Notes under the pieces: generated by a model | The model's input: only the letters and a program-made list of their open reading frames with translations | Databases searched by the model: none | What the model was told of the DNA's origin: nothing | Part shown: piece by piece, positions 28,290-40,062 of the stretch | Layout of the letters: each line of letters opens with the position of its first letter | Position numbering within the stretch: the first letter of the stretch is position 1 | Program-made: the position numbers and the translations under genes | NCBI RefSeq assembly: GCF_900636515.1 | Contig: NZ_LR134287.1 | Span: 744,001 to 808,000, forward strand | Direction: 5' to 3' | DNA from: Neisseria animalis | GTDB taxonomy: Bacteria > Pseudomonadota > Gammaproteobacteria > Burkholderiales > Neisseriaceae | Length of the DNA: 64,000 bases

Positions 28290-28673
28290 TTATTTGTTTT
28301 TCATCATGTAGAAAGACAGCGCGCCCTCGGGAGTTCCGGCATTGATAACATCTTTGTAGACAAAGCCGCGGCTGATGAGTTTTTTCTCACGCCAAGAGTT
28401 ACCCTGTACGCCGATGATGATGGGAATAACAATCGAAGTAAGAAGGAAGAAAATCGATGAAATGATGATTAAGACATCGTTGTCGCCGGCCTCCAGCATT
28501 GCGCTCAACAGCAGGTTGATGATTTGCAAAACCAGCAAACCGATGGCAACCGCCCATAATTTTTTCACCAGTGCCCAAATCAAACCAAAGAAAAATCCGG
28601 GCCAAGACCAGCCGATTTTAACGGCTTCAATCTTTTTTGTGGCTTCGTTTTCATAGATTTTATATTGCTTCAT
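28290..28673 (-). CDS. DUF2628 small membrane protein
   Basis: From the ATG at 28673 the product is 127 residues. It has a short polar start (MKQYKIYENEATKKIEAVKIGWSWPGFFFG), two or three hydrophobic helices and a polar tail. The GWSWPGFFFGLIWALVKKLW stretch and the tail GFVYKDVINAGTPEGAL fit DUF2628. The longer open frame is poorer in composition and is not used. Function unknown. It is divergent from folP, with an uptake-sequence palindrome at 28812-28840 between them. Confidence 0.78.
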   Translation of the reverse strand: MKQYKIYENEATKKIEAVKIGWSWPGFFFGLIWALVKKLWAVAIGLLVLQIINLLLSAMLEAGDNDVLIIISSIFFLLTSIVIPIIIGVQGNSWREKKLISRGFVYKDVINAGTPEGALSFYMMKNK

Positions 28674-28878
28674 AAAGGTAATAGTTTCTTTCTGCGGATA
28701 ATTAATGAATGAAATTTCAGGGAAACGAATAATCAGAATATCGCGGAGTTTACTTCCTTTTGAGGGAGCGAACAAGTATTGATGCCGTTTGGTTATTTGA
28801 ATGTGTGGCATCAGGCCGTCTGAAATTTACAGACGGCCTGTTATATAATGGAGGCCGTTAAGCAAGCAGGAGAATGCA

Positions 28879-29736
28879 ATGAGTTCAGGCATCTGGCAGG
28901 CCGGCCGTTTTCAAATCGGCTTGGAACGTCCGCAGATTATGGGCATCGTCAACATTACCCCCGATTCGTTTTCCGACGGCGGAACGTATTCGCAAAATAT
29001 ACAGACGGCCTTGCAGCACGCCGAGCAGTTGCTGAAAGACGGTGCGGATATTTTGGATATCGGCGGCGAATCGACGCGGCCGGGCGCGGCTTATGTATCG
29101 CCTGAAGAAGAGTGGGTGAGGGTGCGGCCGATACTGGCGGAAGTGGCCAAATGGGGCGTGCCCGTCAGCTTGGATACGCGCCGTACCGAAGTGATGGCCA
29201 AGGCTTTGGAATCGGGCGGTGCGGACATTATCAACGACGTGGCCGCACTGACCGATGTTGGTGCGGTGGAACTGCTGGCGCGGCAAAACGATACGGGAAT
29301 CTGCCTGATGCACATGCAGGGTATGCCCGAAACCATGCAGGATAATCCGCATTATCAGGATGTGGTCGGCGAAGTGGCGCATTTTTTAAACGGACGTGCG
29401 GCGGTATGCGCGGCGGCGGGCATTGCTTCGGAGCGGCTTGTACTCGATCCCGGTTTCGGTTTCGGCAAAACGCTGCAACACAATATCGCGCTGATGCGGC
29501 ATTTGCCCGAATTGATGGAGGCAACGGGGCTGCCGCTGCTTATTGGTGTGTCGCGCAAGCGCATGATCGGCGAGTTGACGGGCGAGCAAAATGCCGCCGA
29601 ACGCGTGTACGGCAGCGTGGCCGCCGCGTTGGCCTCGGTTGCGCGCGGCGCGCAGATTATCCGTGTGCACGATGTCAAAGCCACGGCAGATGCGCTGAAG
29701 GTTTGGCAGGCCTTGGGTGTGTTCGAGGCCGTCTGA
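28879..29736 (+). CDS. folP: dihydropteroate synthase
   Basis: FolP joins p-aminobenzoate to hydroxymethyl-dihydropterin diphosphate in folate synthesis and is the sulfonamide target. The 285-residue TIM barrel shows [46 protein letters not shown] and the final RVHDV. The sulfonamide-relevant loops look normal: I see no Ser-Gly type insertion in the region after [18 protein letters not shown] precedes the ATG. glmM, its usual partner, is not visible to the right. Confidence 0.97.
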   Translation: MSSGIWQAGRFQIGLERPQIMGIVNITPDSFSDGGTYSQNIQTALQHAEQLLKDGADILDIGGESTRPGAAYVSPEEEWVRVRPILAEVAKWGVPVSLDTRRTEVMAKALESGGADIINDVAALTDVGAVELLARQNDTGICLMHMQGMPETMQDNPHYQDVVGEVAHFLNGRAAVCAAAGIASERLVLDPGFGFGKTLQHNIALMRHLPELMEATGLPLLIGVSRKRMIGELTGEQNAAERVYGSVAAALASVARGAQIIRVHDVKATADALKVWQALGVFEAV

Positions 29737-29808
29737 AAAACGCTATTCGGATATTTTGTTCGGGATAAGAGGGGCGGAGAAGAGCTTCAGACGGCATTCC
29801 TTGAGATT

Positions 29809-29910
29809 TATAGTCTTTTAAAATAAGAATAATACTGCTTTGCTTTGTCGTACTATCTGTACTGTCTGCGGCTTCGCTGCCTTGTCTCATTCTCATTTTA
29901 TTCGACTATA
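29809..29910 (+). mobile_element. Correia-like element, copy 9 (102 bp, diverged)
   Basis: It has the same ends but is 5 bases shorter, with GTCTTTTAAA in the left arm and TCATTCTCATTT in the right arm. It is an older or separately decayed copy downstream of folP. Confidence 0.8.
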
Positions 29911-29960
29911 ATATTCATTATTAAATTCCAATAAAAAACCGCCGTCAGGCGGATAGAAAA

Positions 29961-29985
29961 AAGGCCGTCTGTTGTCAGACGGCCT
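29961..29985 (-). terminator. Uptake-sequence hairpin after the small membrane protein gene
   Basis: AAGGCCGTCTG pairs with CAGACGGCCT with a 3-base loop, 12 bases beyond the stop at 29997. Confidence 0.65.
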
Positions 29986-29996
29986 GTTGATAATCT

Positions 29997-30167
29997 TTAG
30001 CGTTCTTGCTGATTCTCCTCCAGATGATAGCGTATAATCTGTACAGCAACAATTCCGAAGAAAAAAAGCCACATGGCGGCGGAAGCCCACCAGCCAAACG
30101 CCGCGCCAAACACAAAAGAGAGTGTCCCATAGAAAACAAGAAACCATAAAAATGACAAAAACTGCAT
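29997..30167 (-). CDS. 56-residue hypothetical membrane protein
   Basis: A short frame encodes MQFLSFLWFLVFYGTLSFVF followed by GAAFGWWASAAMWLFFFGIV and a polar tail HLEENQQER. That gives two probable membrane helices and a charged C-terminus. AAAGGA lies 9 bases before the ATG. It follows the 78-residue frame by 33 bases and ends at an uptake-sequence hairpin, so the pair looks like a small operon. I do not recognise a family. Confidence 0.65.
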   Translation of the reverse strand: MQFLSFLWFLVFYGTLSFVFGAAFGWWASAAMWLFFFGIVAVQIIRYHLEENQQER

Positions 30168-30200
30168 GGGAATTATCCTTTATTTGTGTCGGGTAAAATG

Positions 30201-30437
30201 TTACTCCCCGCTGCCTATCCGGTCAATTTCCAAGCCAATGTGGAAAAGCCCCGTTTCAGGCTCATAATTTTGCAAAATCAAGCGGTGTTTCTGCACCGCC
30301 TTATCCAATACGGTCTCAGCAGTTGCCGGCGCACGGCAACCCGCACGTTCTGCTGCATAACAATCAATCTGCACAGTGTCTTTGTCTGCTTCAGGGGTTG
30401 CTGTATATGGAGATTTATAGTCATGTAATGTAGCCAT
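30201..30437 (-). CDS. 78-residue hypothetical protein beginning in repeat-derived sequence
   Basis: The predicted product MATLHDYKSPYTATPEADKD... has no signal peptide, two Cys and an acidic, soluble composition. The first eight codons come from a degenerate Correia-like left end (TATAGTCAT on the plus strand at 30416-30424). An intact copy begins one base before the start codon. No Shine-Dalgarno is seen, so the true start or the integrity of the gene is doubtful. It precedes the 56-residue membrane protein gene. Confidence 0.45.
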   Translation of the reverse strand: MATLHDYKSPYTATPEADKDTVQIDCYAAERAGCRAPATAETVLDKAVQKHRLILQNYEPETGLFHIGLEIDRIGSGE

Positions 30438-30438
30438 G

Positions 30439-30545
30439 TATAGTCGAATAAAATAAGAATGAGACAAGGCAGCGAAGCCGCAGACAGTACACATAGTACG
30501 GCAAGGCAAAGCAACGCTGTATCATTCTTATTTTAAATGACTATA
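30439..30545 (-). mobile_element. Correia-like miniature element, copy 10 (reverse, nested)
   Basis: A 107-bp intact copy in reverse orientation. It separates an older left end at 30416-30438 from the relic core that resumes as GGAATGATACGGCAGG. Confidence 0.92.
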
Positions 30546-30554
30546 ACGCGGAAT

Positions 30555-30670
30555 GATACGGCAGGTTGTGTCTTGTTCGCAAAAAAGGCTTGATTAAGCT
30601 GCCGAATCAGTAAGGCAGTCCGCCGACTTTTGTTATCCGCATTGTCTGCGGCTTGCTGCTTTGTTCCGTT
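30555..30670 (+). repeat. Degenerate Correia-like relic split by copy 10
   Basis: ATGATACGGCAGGTTG, TCTTGTTCGCAAAAAAGG, TTATCCGCATTGTCTGCGGC and TGCTGCTTTGTTCCGTTC follow the long-form order. The left arm lies on the other side of copy 10. It fills the space up to the tRNA-Ser genes. Confidence 0.5.
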
Positions 30671-30727
30671 CTGTATCCGTTGAATGTAAAAAAACAGCCG
30701 AAGATGATTCGGCTGTTTTTCTATATT

Positions 30728-30818
<91 letters not shown>

Positions 30819-30856
30819 GGTTATGCGGGTTTGCATAAAAATAAGGTTTCAAGAAT

Positions 30857-30947
<91 letters not shown>

Positions 30948-31027
30948 GTTTCTTGAAAGGGGTATAGTAATCAAATTTGGCTGTTTTGCCAAGCTAAATT
31001 TGGCGGGAAATATTTAGCTTTTTGTTT

Positions 31028-31807
31028 TTATTTGGATTGTTCTTTACGCATGAAAACCCATTCGTGTTCACTGGAAGCGGCGGGATTGAAGGCATAGCCT
31101 TCGTAATCGAAGTTTTGCAAATCTTGGGGGCGGGTAATGTTGTGCTCGGCCGCATAGCGTACCATCAGGCCGCGTGCGCGTTTGGCATAGAAGCTGATGA
31201 CTTTGTAAGTGCCGTTTTTCTCGTCTTTGAAGACGGGGGTAATCAGTTGCGCCTTCAGTTTTTTGGTGTTGACGGATTTGAAGTATTCTTGGGAGGCGAG
31301 ATTAATCAGTGTGTCGCTGTTTGCTTGTGCAAGCGTGTCGTTGAGCAGGTCGGTAATGCGGTTGCCCCAAAATTCGTAAAGGTTTTTGCCGCGCGAGTTG
31401 GCAAATGCGGTGCCCATTTCGAGACGGTAGGGCTGCATCAGATCGAGCGGACGGAGCAGTCCGTACAGGCCGGACAGCAGGCGGACGTGGTTTTGCAGAT
31501 ATTGGATTTGGGTGGGATTGAGGGAGGGTGCGTCTATGCCTTCGTAAACGTCGCCGTTGAACATATATACTGCCTGCTTGGCGTTTTCGGGGGTAAACGG
31601 GGTGTGCCATGAGGCGTTGCGCTCGGCATTGAGCAGGGCGATTTTATCGGAAACATGCATCAATTCGGCAATTTGCTGGGGGGCAAGGCGGCGCAGTTCG
31701 CTCATTAAAATAGAGGCTTCGTCCAGCAAATCAGGTTGGGTAAAGTCGCTGACGGGGGCGGTATCTTTTTCGTTGAGGTTTTTGGCGGGGGATAAAACAA
31801 AAAACAT
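31028..31807 (-). CDS. yaaA: peroxide stress protein YaaA (UPF0246)
   Basis: From the ATG at 31807 the protein is 259 residues and begins [12 protein letters not shown], the characteristic opening of the YaaA/DUF328 family. Conserved internal stretches are [34 protein letters not shown] and [17 protein letters not shown]. In E. coli YaaA limits intracellular iron and damage during peroxide stress; some relatives bind DNA. The upstream extension of the frame reads through non-conserved sequence and is rejected. Confidence 0.93.
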   Translation of the reverse strand: MFFVLSPAKNLNEKDTAPVSDFTQPDLLDEASILMSELRRLAPQQIAELMHVSDKIALLNAERNASWHTPFTPENAKQAVYMFNGDVYEGIDAPSLNPTQIQYLQNHVRLLSGLYGLLRPLDLMQPYRLEMGTAFANSRGKNLYEFWGNRITDLLNDTLAQANSDTLINLASQEYFKSVNTKKLKAQLITPVFKDEKNGTYKVISFYAKRARGLMVRYAAEHNITRPQDLQNFDYEGYAFNPAASSEHEWVFMRKEQSK

Positions 31808-31956
31808 GGTTGGCTCTTTTGTCTGGTTGCTAAGGTGGGCGTTATCGGACGATAGGGGTGTATTGTAACTATTTTCGGCAGGTTGCGGAAAGTAGGGAGG
31901 GAATATGGCCGTCTGCAAAATGCGGCGGGCAATTTGCAGACGGTCTGCGCGGTATT

Positions 31957-34900
31957 TTATGAAGGTTCTGCCATTTGCAGTGCTTGCTGAATATCGACCG
32001 ATACGATGCGCGATACGCCTTTTTCCTGCATGGTTACGCCGATGAGCTGCTCGGCCATTTCCATGGTCAGCCGGTTGTGGGAAATGTAGAGGAACTGTGT
32101 TTGCGTACTCATTTCTTTGACCAGATTGCAGAAACGCTGGGTGTTGGCATCGTCGAGCGGCGCATCAACTTCGTCTAAAAGACAGAAAGGAGCAGGGTTG
32201 AGGCTGAACAGGGCGAAGACCAAACTCATGGCGGTCAGGGCTTTTTCCCCGCCGCTCAAAAGATGGATGGTGCTGTTTTTCTTACCGGGCGGACGCGCCA
32301 TGATGGATACGCCGGCGGTCAGCAAATCGTCGCCTATCATTTTCAGGGTGGCTTCTCCGCCGCCGAACAGGGTCGGGAAGAAGGTTTGTACTTTTCCGTT
32401 GACCGCATCGAAGGTTTCTTTGAAGCGTGCTTTGGTTTTGCCGTCGATTTGCTCGATGGCTTCTTCCAGTAAGTCGATGGCTGCCTGTACGTCTTCGCTT
32501 TGGCTGCGGTAATAGCTGTCGCGCTCACGGGCTTCTTCCAATTCTTGCAGGGCAGCAAGGTTGACGGCGCCGAGTGCTTGAATTTGCGCGGCAAGACTGC
32601 CGATTTGCGTGTTCAGAATATGCAGACGGCCTGTTTCGGCGGCAAGGCTTTCCAAGGCTTCCAAATCGGCTTCGCGCTCCATCAGGTTTTGGTGGAAACG
32701 TTTGGCGTTAATCAAGGCTTCCTGCTGCTGGAGCAGGGCGGTTTGGGTGGCGGCTTGGAGCTGCGGCAGCTTGGCTTGCAGGGTCTGCTGGGCGGCATAG
32801 CGCTCCCGCCCTTGCGCTTGGGTTTGGTTCAACTGTTCCTGCAAGGCAAGATATTGTTCGTCCAGATTGTGTACGGCTTCGCCCAATTCTTCCAATTTGA
32901 TGTGCTGTTCGTCGTCTTGCATTTCGGTTTCGTATGCAAGGGCCAACTCCTGCTGGCGTTCCTGCAAATCTGCTGCTTGCTCTTCGAGACGGCTGATTTG
33001 CTGCCGGAGGTTTTGTTTTTGCTGCTGGAGTTTGTGAACGGCTACTTCTGCCAAACCGTATCGGCGGTTGGTTTCAAGCAGGGCGAGTTGCGCCTGCTTC
33101 AGACGGTTTTGCTGCGCTTGGCGGTCGGCAGAGAGGGTGTGTTGCTGCTGTTCCAACTCTGCTGCGGCTTCGGTAAGAGTGGCGATGTCGTCTCCGATGC
33201 CGTCTGCAGAATGGTTGAGAAGCTGTATTTCTTCGGCCAGTTGTGCCAGCTCTTGCGTGATGTGTTCGCGGCGGATTTGCCCTTGGTTGGTACGCAGCAG
33301 CAATTCGGCGGCGCGTTGTTGTGCCTGCCGGCATTGTTCGGCATGTTGTTTTTGCTGCTGTTGCAGGTTTTTGTAGTGTGCCTCGGCGGTTTCAAGGGCT
33401 GCGCGGGTTTGATCGCGGGTGTGTCCGGCGGCGGCAAATCGTGGCTCGAGGGCGGCCAGTTCGGCGGTAAGGCTGTCCAAACGGGCTTTTTGTGCAATCA
33501 GGTTTTCCTGCGCGGATTCGGCATAGAGTGAAACGCTGACTTTATCGACTTGGTGGCCTTCGGGGGTCAGCCAGATTTGGTTGCCGCTTAAGTCGGATTG
33601 GTGCGCCAGTGCGTAAGACAGGTCGGGGGCGCACAATACGCCGTCCAGCCAATGGTGTAAGGCTGTTTGAAAAGGCGGCTCTGCTTGGATTTGGTTAAGC
33701 AGGGCTTGCGCGGGCAGGGATTTTTTCAGGCCTCCGCTAAGGGTGTTTTTCAGCCAGACGGCATGACTTTTCGGCATGGGGTCGGGTAGGGAAAAGTCTG
33801 CGGATACGGCACGGGTATGCAGGCGTTCGGCAAGGACGACGCTCAGGGCGTGCTGCCACGGGGCGGGTGCGGTAATGTGTTGCCATAATTGTGGCGCATC
33901 GGTATTGCCGGTTGCCTGCCAGAAGTCTTCCGACGGGCGGTTGTCGGATAAAATCCGGCTTAAGGCCTGCTGCTGCGCGGTAAGGGTGATGTGTTGCTGT
34001 TGCAGGGTTTGGTATTGCTCGGAGGCCGTCTGTATATTCAGACGGCTTTGTTCGAGCTGTGCTTCGGCGGTAAGGATTTGTTCTTCGTAATGTTCTTGTT
34101 GGTTTTGCAGGATTTCCGCCTGCTCTTGCGCTGCGGTAGTTTCGGCTTCGTCGGGCAGGTTCAGTGCTTGGTTTTCTTCTTGTAGACGGCCTTGGCGTGC
34201 CTGTTGCTGCTGCAGACTGTGGCGGATGTGGGAAAGTTGTTGCTGTTTTAATGCCAATTCGCGTTTGATGCGGGCGGTTTCGTCCTGCTGGCTTTGAAAA
34301 GCGGAGGCGGCGGTGTTTTGTGCGGCTTCCAATTCGGGCAGACGTTCTTCGTGTTCGGCAACCTGCATGGCCAGCTCGGCCAGTTCGGTTTGTTTTTCTT
34401 CTATTTGCAGGTCGGTTTCTTCGATTTGACCGCAAATTTGCTGCTGCTCTTGATGAATGCGCTGAAGTTGCGCCTGCGCGGTTTGGCGGTCGCGTTCGAT
34501 GCGTTGGCTCAGGTTGCGGCGGTGGCGCATTTGTTCTTCCAAACGGGCAATCTGTTCGCGCAATACGCCGCGGCGGTTGCCTAGGTCGTGTACGCTTTGC
34601 TGTTGCTGCTGCTCGGTTGCCTGCAGGGTGTGGACGGCTTCTGCCAGCTCCTGTATTTGTGCGGCGGTTTCGTCTTGCTGTGCCTGCAGGGATTGGTGTT
34701 GCGCCGTGGCTTTGTCTGCCGATGCGAGAGACTGCTGCCATTGGACGTAGTCTGCCAAGTCCTGCTGTTGGTTGAGCTGTGCGGTCAGGGTTTTGTAGCG
34801 TTCGGCGGTTTCTGCCTGTTTTTCCAGTTTTTCGACTTGGCGCGCCAGTTCGCTTTGCAAATCGCTCAAACGCTGCAAATGTTCGCGTGTGTCTTTCAGA

Positions 34901-35448
34901 CGGCTTTCGGTTTCTTTGCGGCGTTCTTTGTATTTCGATACGCCGGCCGCTTCTTCGATATAGGCGCGCAGTTCTTCGGGGCGTGCTTCGATAATGCGCG
35001 AAATCATGCCTTGTTCGATGACGGCGTAGCCGCGTGCGCCGACGCCTGTTCCTAAAAATAAATCGGTGATGTCGCGGCGGCGGACGACTTGGTTGTTGAT
35101 GAAATAAGTGGATTCGCCTTGTCGGGTAAGTTGGCGTTTGATGCTGACTTCGGCGTATTGTCCCCATGCGCCCTGCAGGGTGTGGTCGCTGTTGTCGAAT
35201 ACTAATTCTACCGATGCGCGCGGTGCGGGACGGCGGGTGGCGGCTCCGTTGAAAATCACGTCTTGCATACTTTCGCCGCGTAATTGTTTGGCAGAGGCTT
35301 CACCCAATACCCAGCGTACGGCATCGATGACGTTGGATTTGCCGCAACCGTTGGGGCCGATAACGGCTACCAATTGACCTGGAACGTGAATGGTGGTGGG
35401 GTCGGTAAAGGATTTGAAGCCGGAAAGTTTGATGTGGGTGAGGCGCAT
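31957..35448 (-). CDS. smc: chromosome segregation protein SMC
   Basis: The 1163-residue protein has the full SMC plan. An N-terminal ATPase half carries Walker [21 protein letters not shown]. Two very long Gln/Glu-rich coiled coils (about 170-500 and 680-1000) flank a hinge at about 510-670. The C-terminal ATPase half has signature [18 protein letters not shown] and Walker [17 protein letters not shown]. It condenses and segregates DNA with ScpA and ScpB; scpB is 21 kb away. The frame stops next to an uptake sequence. The high Gln content of the coils makes strong antisense open frames, which are not genes. Confidence 0.98.
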   Translation of the reverse strand: MRLTHIKLSGFKSFTDPTTIHVPGQLVAVIGPNGCGKSNVIDAVRWVLGEASAKQLRGESMQDVIFNGAATRRPAPRASVELVFDNSDHTLQGAWGQYAEVSIKRQLTRQGESTYFINNQVVRRRDITDLFLGTGVGARGYAVIEQGMISRIIEARPEELRAYIEEAAGVSKYKERRKETESRLKDTREHLQRLSDLQSELARQVEKLEKQAETAERYKTLTAQLNQQQDLADYVQWQQSLASADKATAQHQSLQAQQDETAAQIQELAEAVHTLQATEQQQQQSVHDLGNRRGVLREQIARLEEQMRHRRNLSQRIERDRQTAQAQLQRIHQEQQQICGQIEETDLQIEEKQTELAELAMQVAEHEERLPELEAAQNTAASAFQSQQDETARIKRELALKQQQLSHIRHSLQQQQARQGRLQEENQALNLPDEAETTAAQEQAEILQNQQEHYEEQILTAEAQLEQSRLNIQTASEQYQTLQQQHITLTAQQQALSRILSDNRPSEDFWQATGNTDAPQLWQHITAPAPWQHALSVVLAERLHTRAVSADFSLPDPMPKSHAVWLKNTLSGGLKKSLPAQALLNQIQAEPPFQTALHHWLDGVLCAPDLSYALAHQSDLSGNQIWLTPEGHQVDKVSVSLYAESAQENLIAQKARLDSLTAELAALEPRFAAAGHTRDQTRAALETAEAHYKNLQQQQKQHAEQCRQAQQRAAELLLRTNQGQIRREHITQELAQLAEEIQLLNHSADGIGDDIATLTEAAAELEQQQHTLSADRQAQQNRLKQAQLALLETNRRYGLAEVAVHKLQQQKQNLRQQISRLEEQAADLQERQQELALAYETEMQDDEQHIKLEELGEAVHNLDEQYLALQEQLNQTQAQGRERYAAQQTLQAKLPQLQAATQTALLQQQEALINAKRFHQNLMEREADLEALESLAAETGRLHILNTQIGSLAAQIQALGAVNLAALQELEEARERDSYYRSQSEDVQAAIDLLEEAIEQIDGKTKARFKETFDAVNGKVQTFFPTLFGGGEATLKMIGDDLLTAGVSIMARPPGKKNSTIHLLSGGEKALTAMSLVFALFSLNPAPFCLLDEVDAPLDDANTQRFCNLVKEMSTQTQFLYISHNRLTMEMAEQLIGVTMQEKGVSRIVSVDIQQALQMAEPS

Positions 35449-35590
35449 GGTGTGAAAACGGTGCTGGACAAAAGATGTGTATTTTAACGGAATTTATGCG
35501 GTTTGCAGTGATTTTGTGGGGAGTGTCATCCGGATTGGGATAACTACAAACGGCAGAAGCTATCCGTGCGGCAGTGTTGAATGAGAAAGA

Positions 35591-35697
35591 TATAGTCGAA
35601 TAAAATAAGAATGAGACGAGGCAGCGAAGCCGCAGACAGTACACATAGTACGGCAAGGCAAAGCAACGCTGTATCATTTTTATTTTAAATGACTATA
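35591..35697 (-). mobile_element. Correia-like miniature element, copy 11 (reverse)
   Basis: A 107-bp copy in reverse orientation with GAGACGAGG and ATCATTTTTATT changes. It lies about 140 bases upstream of the smc ATG, in the 336-base gap that otherwise holds only an uptake hairpin. Confidence 0.92.
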
Positions 35698-35734
35698 TAT
35701 CGGTTTGCAGTGGGATACGGGGTGGGCAAAGAGT

Positions 35735-35780
35735 AAAAGGCCGTCTGCAAAACGGATTTTTCTATTTTGCAGACGGCTTT
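35735..35780 (-). terminator. Uptake-sequence hairpin after the tautomerase gene
   Basis: AAAAGGCCGTCTGCAAAA pairs with TTTTGCAGACGGCTTT just beyond the tautomerase stop. Confidence 0.7.
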
Positions 35781-35784
35781 GGGA

Positions 35785-35994
35785 TTATCGGTTTGCTTTG
35801 CGGCGGACGGTTATGCTTTCGCCGCCCAGCCCCCAGTTGTCCATTGGGACTTCGTCGATAACGACTACGGTGGTTTCGGGGTTTTTGTTTAAGACTTTTG
35901 ACAGCAAGTCGGTAACGCCGTGAATCAGTTCGGCTTTTTGTTCGGCAGTCGGTGCTTCACTGTCGCCGGTTACTTTGATGTTGACGTAGGGCAT
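35785..35994 (-). CDS. 4-oxalocrotonate tautomerase family protein
   Basis: A 69-residue protein beginning MPYVNIKVTG. After removal of Met, Pro1 is the catalytic base of this family, and KAELIHGVTDLLSKVLNKNPETTVVVIDEV matches the helix-strand pattern. The monomer assembles as a hexamer in relatives. The physiological substrate cannot be inferred here, since no aromatic degradation genes are near. GGAG precedes the ATG. Confidence 0.9.
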   Translation of the reverse strand: MPYVNIKVTGDSEAPTAEQKAELIHGVTDLLSKVLNKNPETTVVVIDEVPMDNWGLGGESITVRRKANR

Positions 35995-36092
35995 GAATGC
36001 TCCTTTGGAGTATCCGTATGGTGGTTGAGGCCGTCTGCAAAACCATACCGGAGAATATTGATTTTGCAGACGGTTTTAGGGCAGATGGGGCG

Positions 36093-37638
<1,546 letters not shown>

Positions 37639-37760
37639 GTATCAGGCAAACGGAACGGCATTGTCAGGCAATCATGTGAAGGGCGCATTTCATCATTTTC
37701 ATTACCCAAGCAATCAATGCAAAAAAGGCTTCTGCCGAAACAGAAGCCTTTTTCTAAAAC

Positions 37761-37835
37761 TGGCACGCCCACGGGGAATCGAACCCCGGTTACCGCCGTG
37801 AAAGGGCGATGTCCTAACCGCTAGACGATGGGCGC
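37761..37835 (-). tRNA. tRNA-Glu (anticodon TTC)
   Basis: The acceptor GCGCCCA pairs with TGGGCGT, the anticodon loop is CTTTCAC, the T loop TTCGATT, and CCA is encoded. Confidence 0.94.
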
Positions 37836-37852
37836 GGAAACTTGATTTTTAT

Positions 37853-37929
37853 TGGCGCACCCGGAGCGATTCGAACGCCCGACCCTCTGGTTCGTAGCCA
37901 GATACTCTATCCAACTGAGCTACGGGTGC
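37853..37929 (-). tRNA. tRNA-Arg (anticodon ACG)
   Basis: A 77-base gene with acceptor GCACCCG/CGGGTGC, anticodon loop CTACGAA (inosine-modified ICG in bacteria) and encoded CCA. It lies 17 bases from tRNA-Glu and is probably cotranscribed with it. Confidence 0.95.
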
Positions 37930-38068
37930 ATCCTCATCACTTCGCGTTTGCGCTGTGAATCAAGAAACCGAATAATATAGAAATGCAGGCGGCCTGTCTA
38001 GTGTTTTGTTGGAAAATATGGGAATTATTTTATAAACATATGAAACCATTAAAAATAAATTTTAAGGT

Positions 38069-39433
38069 TTAACGCAGCATTCCCAAGCCCGATAAATCTT
38101 GTGCCATTTTTGCGGCTTTGTTGTCGGTCATGCCGCCGACAAAATCCAAGATTTTCATATAGGCCTGATACGGGGTATCGGTTTCGACAATCGGATCGTC
38201 GTTTTTCAGCAGCTCCAAAGCTAAAGTTTGCCGGAGGTCGGTTTTTTTATCGACCAGCATCGCATGGGCGGCGGGGACAAGCAAATCCAGCAGCATGCCC
38301 AAGCAGGGGAAGGTGGCGATTTCGGTAATCAGTTTGGTGTGGTGGCGGAAAATCCGCGTACGCGCCAGCTCCTTGGCTTTTTCCAATGTGTTTTGCACTT
38401 CGGGGCTGCACAGAGCCAGCAAGTCTTTGCCTTGAAACTGCCCGTTCAGCAGGTCTTGCTGGTGCATCATAAAGGTTTGTGCCACATCTTCGATGGCTCT
38501 GCCGATGGCAATGCCGCGCAACATGGCGCAACGCTGGCGGCTGGATTGCGCGTGCCATGTGCTTTCTGTAAAGGTCAGTTCGGACAGTATGCTTTCGACT
38601 TCGGTATCGCTGAGCAAGTCCAATTCTACGGCATCTTCCAAATCCAACAGCGCATAGCAGATGTCGTCTGCCGCTTCCATCAGGTAGGAAAGCGGGTGGC
38701 GGCTCCAATGGGCATTACCTGATTCAATCAAGCCCAATTCGTCTGCCACCCGTTTGATAAAGGGCAATTCGGTTTGGTAAATATTGAATTTTTTCCTGCC
38801 GTTCGGGTGCAGGGTGGTCCACGGATATTTCAGCAGCGTTCCGATGGTTGCAGCGGTGAGCCGCATACCGCCTTTGTTGCGGTACATTTCCAAGCTGGCC
38901 AGAATCCGCAAGCTGTGGGCGTTGCCTTCGTAGGTTTGTACATCGCTGCGTTCGGCTTCGCTCAGTCCTTGCAAATAGCGGCTGTGTTCGGGGCGGCGGA
39001 ACCAGTCGCGCAGTGCATCTTCTCCAGTATGTCCGAACGGAGGATTGCCCAAATCATGCGCCAGACACGCCACTTGAACCACCGCGCCGATGTCGCTCGG
39101 GGTATTGCCCTGAGGCAGGAAGCCGCCTGCCTGCAACATCACGCCGACACGGTTGCCCAAGCTGCGGCCGACGCTGGCCACTTCTACGCTGTGGGTCAGG
39201 CGGTTGTGGGTCAAATCGTGTTCGGCCAGCGGGTGTACCTGTGTTTTGCGCCCCAGCCGCCTGAACGCGCCGGAGAAAACGACACGGTCGTAGTCGATGT
39301 GGAAATCGGTACGCAATGCGTCTGCACCTTCTTGCGAAGAAGGGGTAACGGTTGGCGTGATTTCGCCGTCTTTAACACGGAAGCGGGTAGTGGAAAGCAG
39401 GTTTTTCCAATTCATGCGTTCGGGGGCGGACAT
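38069..39433 (-). CDS. dgt: dGTP triphosphohydrolase (HD domain)
   Basis: The 454-residue protein is a Dgt-like HD-domain enzyme that removes triphosphate from dGTP and related nucleotides. Metal-binding and catalytic parts are visible: FRRLGRKTQVHP, then HNRLTHSVEVASVGR (His about 76 and 81), and CLAHDLGNPPFGHTGEDAL with His126-Asp127. A later SYLMEAADDICYALLDLEDA supplies the last conserved Asp. AAGGAAAA precedes the ATG at 39433. It stands alone. Confidence 0.93.
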   Translation of the reverse strand: MSAPERMNWKNLLSTTRFRVKDGEITPTVTPSSQEGADALRTDFHIDYDRVVFSGAFRRLGRKTQVHPLAEHDLTHNRLTHSVEVASVGRSLGNRVGVMLQAGGFLPQGNTPSDIGAVVQVACLAHDLGNPPFGHTGEDALRDWFRRPEHSRYLQGLSEAERSDVQTYEGNAHSLRILASLEMYRNKGGMRLTAATIGTLLKYPWTTLHPNGRKKFNIYQTELPFIKRVADELGLIESGNAHWSRHPLSYLMEAADDICYALLDLEDAVELDLLSDTEVESILSELTFTESTWHAQSSRQRCAMLRGIAIGRAIEDVAQTFMMHQQDLLNGQFQGKDLLALCSPEVQNTLEKAKELARTRIFRHHTKLITEIATFPCLGMLLDLLVPAAHAMLVDKKTDLRQTLALELLKNDDPIVETDTPYQAYMKILDFVGGMTDNKAAKMAQDLSGLGMLR

Positions 39434-39676
39434 GGTTTTCCTTTTTGTACAGAAATGCCGTCTGCAAGATTAGCGGTAACGGCGCAGAAAAGCAAATCAT
39501 CGGGCGGTTTGTTTATGACGATGATTGAGTATGGCAACTGCAAAGCGGGAAGGGTATCGGCAAAGAAAAAGAAGTAGAGCGGAAATATCGGGTACGCCTG
39601 CCGACGGGCGAGGTCGAAGACCGGCAGAAAGAAGCAACCCGCCGGGTTAAGGCGGGTTGTTCGAGAGGGGTTTGAT

Positions 39677-39793
39677 TTATTTGCCTGTAATAATGATGTA
39701 GAGACTGTAAAACAATCCAACGATGCCGCCCAGAATATAAGCACTTAACCAAAAAGCTCCAACAGCCAATAAGAGTACAATAATCAGAGCCAT
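39677..39793 (-). CDS. 38-residue hypothetical membrane peptide
   Basis: A short frame encodes MALIIVLLLAVGAFWLSAYI followed by LGGIVGLFYSLYIIITGK, almost wholly hydrophobic with one or two membrane helices. AGGTA lies about 9 bases before the ATG. A GC-rich hairpin (AACCCGCC / GGCGGGTT, about 39639-39660) lies 17 bases beyond the stop. This start-stop-hairpin arrangement supports a real gene. No family is recognised. Confidence 0.5.
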   Translation of the reverse strand: MALIIVLLLAVGAFWLSAYILGGIVGLFYSLYIIITGK

Positions 39794-40062
39794 ACCGAGT
39801 ACCTAGTTAAGAATATTTCCATTAAGAATACATTATGTCCGCCGAGTCAGCAATAGTGATCAAGGCTTCCGCCGTGGTCGCTGCGGCTCAATCCGCACGG
39901 TGTGTATCGAGTGGCTCAACGAGCGCCTTGCCTCCAAGTATTTGGCAAATGGAAACAGCCGCCATGCAAACTGCCCAACAGTTTTGCAAGAAAAATGTTC
40001 GGTTTCGGGTTGGGTAATGTGGGTTGAGGTCTTTGCAAAAACAGGAAGAGAAGCAAAACTGA

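Noticed and set aside
28879..29736. folP as a horizontally acquired sulfonamide-resistance allele
   Set aside because: The substrate loops look like the sensitive type and no insertion is visible; composition matches its neighbours.
32500..35167. Long open frames antisense to or out of frame with smc
   Set aside because: They arise from the Gln/Glu-rich coiled coil codons; the smc frame is complete and conserved.
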